Assembly (NCBI GenBank): GCA_965215855.1
Contig: CBDCER010000003.1
Coordinates: forward strand, 2,046,001-2,110,000
Direction: 5' to 3'
DNA length: 64,000 nt
DNA from: J027 sp965215855
Lineage (GTDB): Bacteria > Chloroflexota > Anaerolineae > Aggregatilineales > J027
A program made the translations under genes and the position numbers. Shown one piece after another: positions 1 to 9,241 of the stretch (its first letter is position 1; each line of letters opens with the position of its first letter). Under the pieces are notes generated by a model that worked only from the letters and a program-made list of their open reading frames with translations, was not told the DNA's origin and searched no databases.

Positions 1-156
1 TGTCGACGCCGATAACACAGGCCTAAGCGACTATCGGCTAGTCGGTGGTGTACCGTGTTGGTCCGGGCTACCCTCGGCGAATGCAAAAGACCAACTACGC
101 TTGTAGACGCATGTCGTCGATTCTTGCGGACGCCGGTTCAATTCCGGCCACGTCCA
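1..156 (+). ncRNA. ssrA: tmRNA (transfer-messenger RNA), 3' part
   Basis: Rescues stalled ribosomes with SmpB. Only the 3' part lies in the window. The end has a T arm with a 5-bp stem (132-136 with 144-148) and a TTCAATT loop. A seven-base acceptor strand follows and the discriminator A is at 156; CCA is not encoded. Just upstream, the run AAAGACCAACTA, then the GCTTGTAG segment and TTGCGGACG, match the conserved 3' block of bacterial tmRNA. The preceding GC-rich stretch fits a late pseudoknot. The tag reading frame and 5' acceptor strand are outside the window. Confidence 0.9.
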
Positions 157-168
157 CACAGTAAAAAT

Positions 169-199
169 GGCCCCGAAAATTCAGGGCCGTTTTTGTTTT
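169..199 (+). terminator. Rho-independent terminator of tmRNA
   Basis: GGCCC (169-173) pairs with GGGCC (184-188) around an A/T-rich loop and is followed by GTTTTTGTTTT. It lies 12 bases after the tmRNA end. The TPR gene on the other strand ends at 220, so the hairpin may serve both directions. Confidence 0.8.
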
Positions 200-219
200 A
201 TGGGCAGGTCTGATTCTTC

Positions 220-2556
220 TTATGCTTCAGCCAGGCCTTCCTGTAAACGATCATAGGTCCAACTGACATCAGCAGCGAAGGGATAGTCATAGGATTGTCC
301 CCAATACGCCAGCCATTCATACACCTGCAATGCCGCAGGTTGTTGTCCGGTCATAATATAAATGCGGCCCAACAGGTAGTAAGTATCGGCCGTCTCACGA
401 ATCGCCGCCACCCCCTGCATTCGTTCCAACATGGAATCAAGTGTCGCAGCGTCTTCATCGGTCAGGCTCTCTAGATCAAAATCGAATAGATCAGGGCCAT
501 TTGCTGCATCGTCTATCCCCAATTTTTCCTTCGAGAAGGCAATGAACTCGGCCTCGACGCGGTAGAACAGGGCATCGGCATATTCCGGCGAGTCGGCATC
601 CAAACTAGCGAGGATTTCTTCAGTCAGCAGTTCATTGATAACGACGGCTTCGTAACTGGCGGTATTGTAGTCGTTACGGGGACAGCGTGCGCCGAAGAGA
701 CAAGCCTGTCGCCAAGTAAATACTTCCTGCAGGAGCAGATCAATTTGGTTGGGAGCTTCTGCACGCAATTGTACATAAATGGCATGAGCTGTCGCGTAGT
801 CGCCGGTGTTGAGAGCAATCTCGATCTGGGTTGTAGCCCATTGGGCGGCATTGCCTTGATCCAATGCAATGAGCGTGTCCAGATCTTCACCCGCCTTATC
901 CCAATCGCGCCGTCCCGTGTAGATTTCAACGCGCAAGGCATAAGCTCGTTGGAGTGCCTCGGTATCACGGTTGGCATCGTCGAGCGTATTTTGGGAATCA
1001 ATCAGTTTGTTAAGCAGGTAGAGTGCCTGATCCGGATTGCCTTCGCGCAACCGTGCCTCGGCCAGTAATGCATGGCCCATCGCAGAGCCAGGGTAGAATT
1101 CCAGATAGTATTCAGCGAAGGTAGCAGCCGTCCCGTAGCGAACAATACGCCGTTCTGGGCGCGTAGCCTCTTCAGCCAGACTCAAATAAGCCACAACGCG
1201 CTTTTGCAGGGCAAGTTCGGACACAGGATCAACATAAAGGGCTGTCGAAACATAAACTAGGGCAGCATCCGGATCGCCTAATGCCAGTTCAATATCAGCC
1301 AGACCCAACAACAAAATCAAGTTGCCAGCATTACGCTCGTTGGCTTCCAGGGCATCTTCTAAGACACGGCGTGCACCGTCGAGATTCCCCTGCTCCAGGT
1401 AAATTTTTGCCAATGTATCCGCAGCCTGGACAATCGCCGGATCAGTCGCCAGGGCCGCCTCACAATCTACTGCTGCACTCCCTAACTCAGCAGGGTTGAT
1501 ATTCAAACCACGTTGGTATTTCACAAAACACAGCCCGGCTGTTAGCAATGCCGACTCTTGACAGGAATTTGTCCCCTGCGGGCGTTCAGCAGCCAGGGCA
1601 TCGCGCAGGAGGCGCTCGGCAGCGTCCAAATCACTCCGCCGCCCGCTCATCGCCATCCCAACTGCATCATAATAGTATGTTTCTTCATAGCAGTGTAAAG
1701 ATTGTGAAACACGAATTGATTCCGAAATTTCGCTAACCTGCTCATAATCACTAACTGAGAAAAAGGCCACAGCAGTATTCATGCTACTCCCCGCACCAGA
1801 AAAACGCGGATATACAATAGTGGCAGTGGGATTTACCGCAGCTGCGTCACCGGGCCGCAAGCCGACTGGTGTTGGAAAAACAAGTGCGTTTTCTTGCAAA
1901 TCCTCTGGTACCGGTGTATTGGGGTTCTGCGTTGGAATGAGCGTGTTAGTCGGAGTGAGGCTAATAATAACCTCCGCACGTCGGACCTGCTCGGTTGCAT
2001 CGCCTCGCAAAGCATCCAAGACCGAACCGCCCAGCACCAATGCCAACACCAACACAGCGGCAACACCCAGGGCTGCTGCCGCGTAAATAGATGTACGCAG
2101 ACGCCGCGCCGCGCCTTCACCATAGCGCCGTTTTTCTTTATGTACCCATTCGATCTCAAGTGGGGTGTAAGGAGCCGGATTGTAACCACGCAGAAAATCA
2201 TCTAAAGCCGGTTGGATTTTCATGAGCGTTTCTTTGGAAACCACCGGCACATTAGCCTGGGGTGCAGCGGTCTTCTGCTGTTGTTCTTCCTGTTCAGGCG
2301 GTGCAGGCTCAATACCATAGGCTTTTAACCCTTTGATAGCGAGTTCATTTTGCGGATTAATTCCCAATAGTTGCCTTAAACAGAAAATCCGTTCCTGGTC
2401 GTTTCGTGCCACGCTGCTGAGCCAGAGCCATGCAGTTTCATTGTGGGGGTCAATCTTCACCATTTGCTGCAAAATTTGGAATGCCTGGTTCTTTTGTCCA
2501 GCTTTAGCCGCAGCGATACCTTGTTGAAGTAGTTGTTTTGCCCGATCCTGAGCCAT
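220..2556 (-). CDS. TPR-repeat membrane protein with Thr/Pro-rich linker
   Basis: A 778-residue protein with tetratricopeptide-like repeats at both ends. Residues 1-80 form TPR helices of the type WLWLSS...A, probably cytoplasmic. A single membrane segment lies at about 157-179 after a basic stretch. A Thr/Pro-rich spacer (around 195-225) follows, then a long TPR array to the C-terminus that would lie outside the membrane. There is no catalytic motif. TPR arrays scaffold protein complexes, so a role in assembling envelope proteins is possible but not shown. It converges with the tmRNA gene and lies 74 bases downstream of the LysM gene in reverse orientation order. The start at 2556 is the first ATG; the AGAGTGG upstream is a weak ribosome site. 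Confidence 0.75.
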   Translation of the reverse strand: MAQDRAKQLLQQGIAAAKAGQKNQAFQILQQMVKIDPHNETAWLWLSSVARNDQERIFCLRQLLGINPQNELAIKGLKAYGIEPAPPEQEEQQQKTAAPQANVPVVSKETLMKIQPALDDFLRGYNPAPYTPLEIEWVHKEKRRYGEGAARRLRTSIYAAAALGVAAVLVLALVLGGSVLDALRGDATEQVRRAEVIISLTPTNTLIPTQNPNTPVPEDLQENALVFPTPVGLRPGDAAAVNPTATIVYPRFSGAGSSMNTAVAFFSVSDYEQVSEISESIRVSQSLHCYEETYYYDAVGMAMSGRRSDLDAAERLLRDALAAERPQGTNSCQESALLTAGLCFVKYQRGLNINPAELGSAAVDCEAALATDPAIVQAADTLAKIYLEQGNLDGARRVLEDALEANERNAGNLILLLGLADIELALGDPDAALVYVSTALYVDPVSELALQKRVVAYLSLAEEATRPERRIVRYGTAATFAEYYLEFYPGSAMGHALLAEARLREGNPDQALYLLNKLIDSQNTLDDANRDTEALQRAYALRVEIYTGRRDWDKAGEDLDTLIALDQGNAAQWATTQIEIALNTGDYATAHAIYVQLRAEAPNQIDLLLQEVFTWRQACLFGARCPRNDYNTASYEAVVINELLTEEILASLDADSPEYADALFYRVEAEFIAFSKEKLGIDDAANGPDLFDFDLESLTDEDAATLDSMLERMQGVAAIRETADTYYLLGRIYIMTGQQPAALQVYEWLAYWGQSYDYPFAADVSWTYDRLQEGLAEA

Positions 2557-2630
2557 AAGGTTTCCACTCTTTAAAGTCTAAAAACACTATGGCCCAATTC
2601 TACAACAAAGCCACGCAAGGTAACAATTGC

Positions 2631-3890
2631 TCAGTGTAAGCTCAGAGAAACCTCGCAGGTATCAACCAGACCGCCCCACAGATTATAGACCTGCAAATCT
2701 AGCCAAAACGGTCCTTGGGTGACAAATGGATCAACATTCACCTGCCCCAATTCACTTTCAGCCGGAACGCGGCGGTTGCTGTCGTAGACTCTATGGTAAA
2801 GTGTGCTGTCGGCCGGTCTAACGCGCAGATAGTAGTAGCCGAAATATTCTATGTCGGCAATGCCGCGTACAATGAAGGTTGAGTATTGTAATCCAGTTCC
2901 CGACATAGGGTAAGTAATTTGAATACCGGGATGGTTGCATTGCTGCGAAGGTGGCAATGCGGCAGTAGGAGTTAGAAAAATAGGGGAAGATGGTGGCAGC
3001 AAAAGCGTTTGCCCACTGACCAGATCACTGCCTTCAATACAGTTACCTTCACGCACTACATCGGTTCGCAAACCGGCCTGAAGTGCCAATTCAAACAGTG
3101 TATCGCCCGGACGCACAATATATGGCACCCAATCTTCACGGGGGACGCAAGCCTGAGCAGAAGATGTCATCTCAAAAGGCGTAATTGTGATTGAGGGAAA
3201 AACAGTGATAGTAGGTGTTGGCGTATTGGTGGCCGTTGGTGTGTTAGTAGGCGTCCGAGTGGGGCGTGGGGTACGGGTCGGGCTTGGCGTAGCTGTATGG
3301 GTCGGCGTCGGTGTAGAAGTATTGGTTTGAGTAGGCGTAGTCGTCAACGTCGGCGTGCGGGTTGGCGTAGCCGATGGCCGGGGCGTATTGGTTGGCGATG
3401 GCGTTGGAGTACCAGTTTTTGTAGGTGTGCGTGTGGGACGCCGAGTGCGAGTCGGGCGCGGGGTTTCGGTATCGCCATCAAACTCCACTACCCGCTCAGT
3501 CTGGGTAGGCACAAGTGTATGGGTCGAAGTCACCGATGGTTCGGATGTAGACGTATTCGTAGGAGCTTGAGTGGTCACAATGGTCTCAGTAGAGCTGGCT
3601 TCGACCGATGAGGCAATCGTCCTGGTGGATGTAGGCGGTTGCTCAACAGCAGTACCTTCTGTGGCAGCTGCGGCAGCTGGTGATACCTCAGCCGCGACAG
3701 AGGCGCCATTGGCTTCGATTTGAGTGGGAGTCTGATTGCCAATCTGTAGAGCTTCAGGTGAGGGTGTGCCTGTTTCATCATCAGATTGGCTGCCGAGGTT
3801 GAGAACAATACCAAACATCAGTGCTAATGCTAATGCACTGAATACCACTACGGCGACAACTACTTCATTTTGTCGATCCCTGCGGCGCAT
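2631..3890 (-). CDS. Membrane-anchored LysM-domain protein with Thr/Pro-rich stalk
   Basis: A 419-residue protein with a basic N-terminus (MRRRDR) and one membrane segment at about 10-32. A long Ser/Thr/Pro stalk follows, with many TPT repeats up to about residue 235. A LysM domain at about 252-298 shows the typical IVRPGDTLFELA start, and a C-terminal beta-rich domain spans about 315-419. LysM binds peptidoglycan or related glycans, so the protein probably sits at the cell surface with the LysM exposed. The C-terminal domain (ITYPMSGT...FIVRGIA...YYYLRVRP) resembles the single domain of the protein at 25414-26175. The substrate and partner are unknown. Confidence 0.75.
   Translation of the reverse strand: MRRRDRQNEVVVAVVVFSALALALMFGIVLNLGSQSDDETGTPSPEALQIGNQTPTQIEANGASVAAEVSPAAAAATEGTAVEQPPTSTRTIASSVEASSTETIVTTQAPTNTSTSEPSVTSTHTLVPTQTERVVEFDGDTETPRPTRTRRPTRTPTKTGTPTPSPTNTPRPSATPTRTPTLTTTPTQTNTSTPTPTHTATPSPTRTPRPTRTPTNTPTATNTPTPTITVFPSITITPFEMTSSAQACVPREDWVPYIVRPGDTLFELALQAGLRTDVVREGNCIEGSDLVSGQTLLLPPSSPIFLTPTAALPPSQQCNHPGIQITYPMSGTGLQYSTFIVRGIADIEYFGYYYLRVRPADSTLYHRVYDSNRRVPAESELGQVNVDPFVTQGPFWLDLQVYNLWGGLVDTCEVSLSLH
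3210..3590 (-). repeat. Low-complexity Thr/Pro codon repeat inside the LysM gene
   Basis: The coding strand repeats ACNCC/CCNAC units that encode the TPT-rich stalk. The period is irregular and the reading frame is kept, so this is protein low complexity rather than a DNA satellite. Length variation between strains would be expected. Confidence 0.7.
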
Positions 3891-3986
3891 GAACGCTATC
3901 CCAACCCCATAGCAATTTCAATTATATCCGATCATCTGCAAGCGTAGCACAAATTTTCGACTACGGATAGTCTTGAGTCTTGGAAC

Positions 3987-4030
3987 CAAAAACACCAGCA
4001 AAACCCTCCTTAAGCGAGTTCTGCTGGTGT
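3987..4030 (-). terminator. Rho-independent terminator of acs
   Basis: Read on the minus strand, ACACCAGCA (4030-4022) pairs perfectly with TGCTGGTGT (4000-3992) and is followed by TTTTGG. It lies about 20 bases past the acs stop codon. Confidence 0.8.
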
Positions 4031-4050
4031 ATTGTGTCATAATTGCGTGA

Positions 4051-5958
4051 CTAGCTTTCGAGTGTGCTTAAATCGCCTTCGGGTAAGCCTAACGCACGGG
4101 CTTTTAATACACGGCGCATGATCTTGCCGGAGCGCGTCTTAGGCAATTTATCAACAAACTCAATTTTGGTCGGAACAGCAATCGGACCAACTTCGTGGCG
4201 GATATGTTGCTTCAAATCATCTTCTAGAGCTTCCGAACCTTCAAAGCCAGCTACCAGAATACAGTAGGCATAAATTACATTACCTTTGACCTCATCGGGG
4301 ACACCAATCACTGCTGATTCGGCAACCGCAGTGTGGCTGACCAACCCCGACTCAATCTCGGCTGTGCCCAGGCGATAGCCGCTGACTTTGATAACATCAT
4401 CAATACGTCCGATGACCCAGATATAGCCGTCTTCATCCTTACGGGCCGAATCACCAGCCAGATACCAACCTTGTTGTTTATAGCGACTCCAGTATTGCTC
4501 GATATAGCGGTCTGGGTCGCCGTAGACGGTCCGCAGCATACTCGGCCAGGGTTTCTTGAGAACCAGATAGCCATCTTTGCCGGGCGCACAAGAATTCCCA
4601 TCTTCGTCCACAACATCGACTTCCTGGCCGGGGAAAGGTCGGGTGGCGCTGCCAGGTTTTAATGATACTGAAGGCAAGGGAGTAATGACGAAACCGCCCG
4701 TTTCGGTCTGCCACCAGGTATCCATAATGGGGCAGCGTTCCTTGCCAATAACACGATGATACCAACGCCAGGCTTCAGGGTTGATGGGTTCGCCCACTGT
4801 TCCCAACAAACGCAGAGAACTCAGATCTCGCCGGTTGGGCCAGGCATCGCCAAACCGCATCAAGCCACGAATGGCTGTCGGGGCAGTGTACAGAATGGTG
4901 ATGCCATAGTCTTCAATCATCTTCCACCAGCGATCCGGATAAGGATGGGTGGGTGCGCCTTCGTACATAAAACTGGTTGCACCTAGAATCAATGGAGCAT
5001 AAACAATGTAGCTATGACCAGTGATCCAACCTGGATCGGCGGCACACCACCAGCGATCATCGTCTTTGATATCGAAAACCCATTCCAGCGTGGTTGAGGT
5101 GTAAACCTGATAGCCACCATGTGTATGCAAAACACCTTTGGGCTTGCCAGTTGTACCACTGGTGTAGAGGATGAACAGTGGATCTTCAGCATCCATAACT
5201 TGCGTGGAGCAATAAGGGCTAGCGATGGGCAGGTTCAACAGATCGTGCAACCAATAGTCGCGTCCAGGTTCCATATGAACTTCTTGACCGGTGCGTTTGA
5301 CTACGATCACAGAGTCGACCACTGGCGAACGGTGAATGGCTTCGTCTACAGTGTCCTTTAGGCGCACGATATTGCCACGCAGCCATGCACCGTCGGCAGT
5401 AATCAACACACGGCTCTGGGCATCAGAAATACGGTCTGCCAGGGCTTGCTCGGAAAAGCCACCATAAACCACACTATGTACTGCCCCAATCTTGGCACAG
5501 GCCAGCATAGCGATTGCCAATTCAGGAATGCGTCCCATATAAATCGTGACACGATCCCCTTTATTGACTCCCATGCTTTGCAGAACATTGGCAAATTTGT
5601 TGGTCTCACGCCACAAACGATGATAGGAGAAGGTTCGCCTGTCGCCGGGTTCACCTTCCCAAATAAGAGCCAGTTTATTGCGTCGCCAAGTCTTTGTATG
5701 ACGATCCAGGGCGTTGTGGGCAATGTTGGTTTTTGCACCAACAAACCATTTAAAGAAAGGTGCGTTGCTGTCATCTAATATTTGTTGCCAGGGTTCAAAC
5801 CACTCCAGTGTTTCAGCTCGTTTGGCCCAGAATCCTTCTAAATCTTGCATAGCTTCTTGATAAACAGCTTCATAATCAGGAACATGCGCGTTTTGTACAA
5901 TATCTTCAGCGGGGTGATACCACTCACTCGTTGGAGGGGTGAAGGCTTCATCGGTCAT
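4051..5958 (-). CDS. acs: Acetyl-CoA synthetase (AMP-forming)
   Basis: Makes acetyl-CoA from acetate, ATP and CoA through acetyl-AMP in the cytosol. The 635-residue length is normal for the family. It has the N-terminal ACS domain (WFEPWQQILDD), the P-loop-like adenylation motif YTSGTTGKPKG near residue 263, the WWQTETGG motif, the GRIDDVIKVSGYRLG hinge and the C-terminal RSGKIMRR. The lysine in that last motif, near 617, is the one acetylated to switch off Acs in other bacteria. The gene stands alone on the minus strand with its own terminator. Acetate use fits the acyl-CoA cluster further along, but there is no physical link. Confidence 0.95.
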   Translation of the reverse strand: MTDEAFTPPTSEWYHPAEDIVQNAHVPDYEAVYQEAMQDLEGFWAKRAETLEWFEPWQQILDDSNAPFFKWFVGAKTNIAHNALDRHTKTWRRNKLALIWEGEPGDRRTFSYHRLWRETNKFANVLQSMGVNKGDRVTIYMGRIPELAIAMLACAKIGAVHSVVYGGFSEQALADRISDAQSRVLITADGAWLRGNIVRLKDTVDEAIHRSPVVDSVIVVKRTGQEVHMEPGRDYWLHDLLNLPIASPYCSTQVMDAEDPLFILYTSGTTGKPKGVLHTHGGYQVYTSTTLEWVFDIKDDDRWWCAADPGWITGHSYIVYAPLILGATSFMYEGAPTHPYPDRWWKMIEDYGITILYTAPTAIRGLMRFGDAWPNRRDLSSLRLLGTVGEPINPEAWRWYHRVIGKERCPIMDTWWQTETGGFVITPLPSVSLKPGSATRPFPGQEVDVVDEDGNSCAPGKDGYLVLKKPWPSMLRTVYGDPDRYIEQYWSRYKQQGWYLAGDSARKDEDGYIWVIGRIDDVIKVSGYRLGTAEIESGLVSHTAVAESAVIGVPDEVKGNVIYAYCILVAGFEGSEALEDDLKQHIRHEVGPIAVPTKIEFVDKLPKTRSGKIMRRVLKARALGLPEGDLSTLES

Positions 5959-6329
5959 TCAGGGACTCCTCACATGACTATATAGTTGGGAATTTCCTGG
6001 CATTAATGATAAGGATGGAAGCAGTGGATTGCAAACGCAAGTGAGAAGCAAGGGGGTGGTTTGATTCCCAAGTGACTCTACGCTGCATATCTGTGGTTGA
6101 GGCAACAGTTTCGCAGACTCTCGCCAACACTGCCAGTTGCATTGTGAGATACCTGAATGGTATCATAGCACGCCAGCGGGTCGGGGCATCGACCCTGGGT
6201 GGAGAGTCAATAATCCCATTGGAATTATGCGCTCACCAGTCCCAATAATCCTGTGTCTATTAACGCAAGGACTATGCCACCACGTCTGAATACCCTGATA
6301 AGTAACCATTCTGGGAGAACCCATAACCC
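5959..6329. other. Divergent intergenic region between acs and a nitrilase-fold gene
   Basis: This holds the promoters for two divergent genes, but I cannot pick out convincing -35/-10 pairs. One perfect 6-bp hairpin, GGGTCG/CGACCC, sits at 6178-6195. No RNA gene or reliable ORF was seen; the reverse-strand ORFs here are opposite-strand shadows. Confidence 0.5.
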
Positions 6330-7211
6330 ATGCGTGAAGTAACGATTGCAACAGTCCAGTTTCAACCGAAATTGGGTGAACCTGAAGATAACCTGGTGAA
6401 AATGTCGGACTTCGTGTCCAAAATCGCGTCCCAACAAAAAGTGGATCTCATTGTTTTTCCTGAACTCGTGACCAGTGGTTACGAACTCGGTGTGCGGTTT
6501 ACCGAGGTCGCGCAGCGTGTTCCCGGCCCGTCGATTAATTTGATGGCGCAACGTGCGGCTGAATTCGGTGTATACATAGCGTTTGGTCTGGTAACCAAAG
6601 AGAAGATCGAAAGTGTCATCTTCAATTCGGCGGTGCTGGTTGGCCCGGATGGCGAATTGGTGGGAAGCTACAACAAAGTGCATCTGCGTGGTGAAGAGCG
6701 CATGGCATTCCGCGAGGGCTATCGCTTCCCGGTCTTTGAAACTGAAATTGGTGCTATTGGCTTGATGGTGGGTTGGGATTTGGCGTTTCCCGAAGTGGCC
6801 CGTAGCCTGGCGTTGGATGGCGCCGAAATCCTGTGTGCGCTGTCTAATTGGGAAACTAGCCACATGGAAGAGTATCGCACCTACATCAAGAGCCGTGCTT
6901 ACGAGAATGCACTCTTTGTCGCCTCCTCGAATCGCGTCGGTGAAGATGTGACTATCAACTTTGGTGGCGAGAGCATGATCGTTGGGCCGCGTGGCAAAGT
7001 CCATGCGGTGGTGACTGCACCAAAGACAACAAAGAAAAAAGAGAACAGCGACAAAGAGGGGGAGACCAAGAAGGAAAAACCGGCTGGTCCACCTGAAGGC
7101 TATGCCGTGGCCCGCATTGACTTGGACGACGTGCGGAAGAATCGCGAGCAGTTCCAGATGATGCAGGAACGTCAGCCAACGGCCTATCGAACCATCGTTA
7201 AACGCTACTAA
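6330..7211 (+). CDS. Carbon-nitrogen hydrolase (nitrilase) family protein lacking the catalytic cysteine
   Basis: A 293-residue nitrilase-superfamily fold. Two members of the Glu-Lys-Cys triad are visible: Glu45 in FPELVTSGY and Lys116 in YNKVHLRGEE. Where active enzymes read (V/I)C(W/Y/F)D before the FPE motif, this protein reads VGWDLAFPE, so position 148 is Gly (codon GGT at 6771-6773). The fold is otherwise intact, with SRAYENALFV and a C-terminal strand typical of the family. A Lys/Glu-rich insert occupies about residues 231-254. Without the thiol it should not form the usual acyl-enzyme, so a binding or regulatory role is more likely. The ribosome site is weak (GGGAG about 13 bases upstream). 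A terminator follows. Confidence 0.85.
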   Translation: MREVTIATVQFQPKLGEPEDNLVKMSDFVSKIASQQKVDLIVFPELVTSGYELGVRFTEVAQRVPGPSINLMAQRAAEFGVYIAFGLVTKEKIESVIFNSAVLVGPDGELVGSYNKVHLRGEERMAFREGYRFPVFETEIGAIGLMVGWDLAFPEVARSLALDGAEILCALSNWETSHMEEYRTYIKSRAYENALFVASSNRVGEDVTINFGGESMIVGPRGKVHAVVTAPKTTKKKENSDKEGETKKEKPAGPPEGYAVARIDLDDVRKNREQFQMMQERQPTAYRTIVKRY

Positions 7212-7235
7212 TCAACATAATAAAGTGACACTAGC

Positions 7236-7283
7236 AAAACAGTCGGTGCAGTCCTATGGATATTGGCTCCGGCTGTTTTTTGT
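7236..7283 (+). terminator. Rho-independent terminator after the nitrilase-fold gene
   Basis: AACAGTCGG (7238-7246) pairs with CCGGCTGTT (7269-7277), with one G-T pair, and runs into TTTTTT. It isolates the nitrilase-fold gene from the threonine aldolase gene. Confidence 0.75.
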
Positions 7284-7312
7284 TAATGACAAAGATAGTT
7301 CAGGATTAGAAC

Positions 7313-8353
7313 ATGGATCAAATAGATCTGCGGAGTGATACAGTCACCTGGCTCACTGATGATATGCGGCAGGCTATGGCCGAAGCGGCGATTGGTGATG
7401 ATGTGTATGGTGAAGACCCGTCAGTAAATCGCTTGGAAGCGATGGCGGCGGAACGCTTTGGCAAAGAAGCCGGTCTGTTCGTCGCCAGCGGTACGATGGG
7501 TAATCTGGTCGCGATTCTGGTACATTGTGGGCGTGGCGATGAAGCTATTATGGGCCAAAGTAGCCACACGTTTGTCAATGAAACGGGCAATCCGGCGGCG
7601 CTGGGCGGCATTCATTCCTGGACGTTGCCTGTGCAGCCAGATGGCACACTGGCATTGGACGCTATTGAAGACACCATACGCGGTGATGATCCCCACTATC
7701 CACAAACAACACTAGTCTGTCTCGAAAATACGCAAGGCAGTACCGGCGGCCAACCCCTGCCCGTCAGCTATATTGATGCTGTCGGGGAATTGTGCCAGCG
7801 GCGCGGGTTGCGGCTCCATATTGATGGCGCTCGGATATTCAACGCTGCTGTTGCCCTTAATGAAGATGTGGCACGTTTGACACAGGCCAGTGATAGTATC
7901 AGCTTTTGCCTGTCGAAAGGGCTGTGTGTCCCAATGGGGTCGGTTATTGTAGGCAGCCGCGACTTCATTTACCACGCACGGCGTATCCGCAAATCACTGG
8001 GAGGTGGGCTACGTCAGGCTGGATTTATGGCGGCGGCGGGGATTGTGGCACTCGAAACAATGGTTGATCGCCTGACGGAGGATCATACCAATGCCTACCG
8101 ATTGGCCGAAGGACTGGCGGAGCTTCCGGCATTCGATGTTGACCTCTCGCGCATTAAGACTAATATCCTGTTTGTAACATTGCGACCGAACGCCCGTTTA
8201 TCGGCAGCAAAACTGCGTGAGGCATTAGCCAAAGACAATATCCGAATTGGCGGTGCAAATCGTCATGGCCGGATGCGCTTTGTAACACACTACTGGATTA
8301 CAGAAGAACGAGTTGATTTTGTCCTGGAACGGATGCGGCAATATCTGGCATGA
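7313..8353 (+). CDS. ltaE: Low-specificity L-threonine aldolase
   Basis: A PLP enzyme that cleaves L-threonine or L-allo-threonine to glycine and acetaldehyde in the cytosol. The 346 residues match the family length. It starts with the signature IDLRSDTVT and has GDDVYGEDPSVNRLE, the PLP-contacting HIDGARIFNAAV (Asp171) and the Schiff-base lysine Lys202 in SFCLSKGL. The stop codon overlaps the start of the next gene as ATGA at 8350-8353, so the two are translationally coupled. Confidence 0.92.
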   Translation: MDQIDLRSDTVTWLTDDMRQAMAEAAIGDDVYGEDPSVNRLEAMAAERFGKEAGLFVASGTMGNLVAILVHCGRGDEAIMGQSSHTFVNETGNPAALGGIHSWTLPVQPDGTLALDAIEDTIRGDDPHYPQTTLVCLENTQGSTGGQPLPVSYIDAVGELCQRRGLRLHIDGARIFNAAVALNEDVARLTQASDSISFCLSKGLCVPMGSVIVGSRDFIYHARRIRKSLGGGLRQAGFMAAAGIVALETMVDRLTEDHTNAYRLAEGLAELPAFDVDLSRIKTNILFVTLRPNARLSAAKLREALAKDNIRIGGANRHGRMRFVTHYWITEERVDFVLERMRQYLA

Positions 8354-9201
8354 AATCGCGGCACGGCAATGATGAACCGGAAGATATGGCATGGCCTCGT
8401 GAGGAATCCGAGGGCCATAATACCACGCCAACTATTGACAAAACTTCGACCCGCGATGTTGAGCAACATGTTCAAAAGGTTCTCAAAGATCGCGAGCCAC
8501 ATGTAACCCCCAAACAATCCGATGAAGGTATTGAGACAAAAGACGAGACCGAAGACTCTGATATACCAAAAAGAACGCGACCATATGTTCAGCGCGATGC
8601 TGATCCGCTTTTTGTGTTAATGGTGTTGGCCGCCATCAGCATTGGCCTAACGCCGATGGATGCTGTTCTGCGCTATGTTATTCTGTGGTCGCTGTTGGGT
8701 GGGGCCGGAATTATTGCCACCACGCTCGGCACGATCCAGCACATTCGCCAGACGACACCCGATGACCTACTGGCCGGTATCGGTTTTGGGTTGGGGGTAG
8801 GCATTCCCTTCCTGATCATTTTGGGGGCGCCGCTGAAACAAATTTCTGAGCGTATGTTCGATGTTGATGATACCCCACGCATGGTAATGGATACCTGGGT
8901 GTTCATGGCAGTGATTTTCGTGCAACCAGCCACCGACTCGCTCTTTTTTCGAGGGGCTGTGCAAGAAGTCCGCAACCTATTTTTGACGGCGATTCTGGCG
9001 ACGGCCTGGACAGTGGTGCTGTTTTTCCCTCATATGCGGCTTCAAGATGTGACAGGCGTGGCAATGTCAATTGGATTATTTTTTACTCTGCTCAGTTTTC
9101 TCTATAGCTATGTCCGCTTTCGTAATGGATTAGCAGCGGCATGGCTTTGTCAGGTTGTTGTTGGTGGATTGTTATGGTTCTTTTCACGGTTGATCTTCTA
9201 A
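8350..9201 (+). CDS. CPBP/Abi-like polytopic membrane protein, catalytic motif degenerate
   Basis: A 283-residue protein with a charged hydrophilic N-terminus of about 75 residues and then six to eight membrane segments. The C-terminal half resembles the CPBP (Abi, Rce1-like) intramembrane protease family: TDSLFFRGAVQE aligns with the EExxFRG motif and LFFPHM with the second FxxxH motif. The paired glutamates are replaced by Asp196-Ser197, and the third histidine site reads WLCQVVVG. If the alignment holds, it lacks the usual proteolytic centre. It overlaps the threonine aldolase gene by four bases. The family assignment is moderate and the function is unknown. Confidence 0.6.
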   Translation: MKSRHGNDEPEDMAWPREESEGHNTTPTIDKTSTRDVEQHVQKVLKDREPHVTPKQSDEGIETKDETEDSDIPKRTRPYVQRDADPLFVLMVLAAISIGLTPMDAVLRYVILWSLLGGAGIIATTLGTIQHIRQTTPDDLLAGIGFGLGVGIPFLIILGAPLKQISERMFDVDDTPRMVMDTWVFMAVIFVQPATDSLFFRGAVQEVRNLFLTAILATAWTVVLFFPHMRLQDVTGVAMSIGLFFTLLSFLYSYVRFRNGLAAAWLCQVVVGGLLWFFSRLIF

Positions 9202-9241
9202 AATAAAATCAACTGTCGGGAATAATGAGGATAAGAACACC

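Noticed and set aside
1..100. Reading the tmRNA tag peptide from the first bases
   Set aside because: The resume codon is outside the window and no frame here ends in a convincing tag sequence.
3210..3590. Repeated units that might be a CRISPR array or minisatellite
   Set aside because: No constant repeat or spacer length; the repeats encode a Thr/Pro stalk in one frame.
6225..7004. A 259-codon minus-strand ORF opposite the nitrilase-fold gene
   Set aside because: No family resemblance and fully covered by the plus-strand gene; an opposite-strand shadow.
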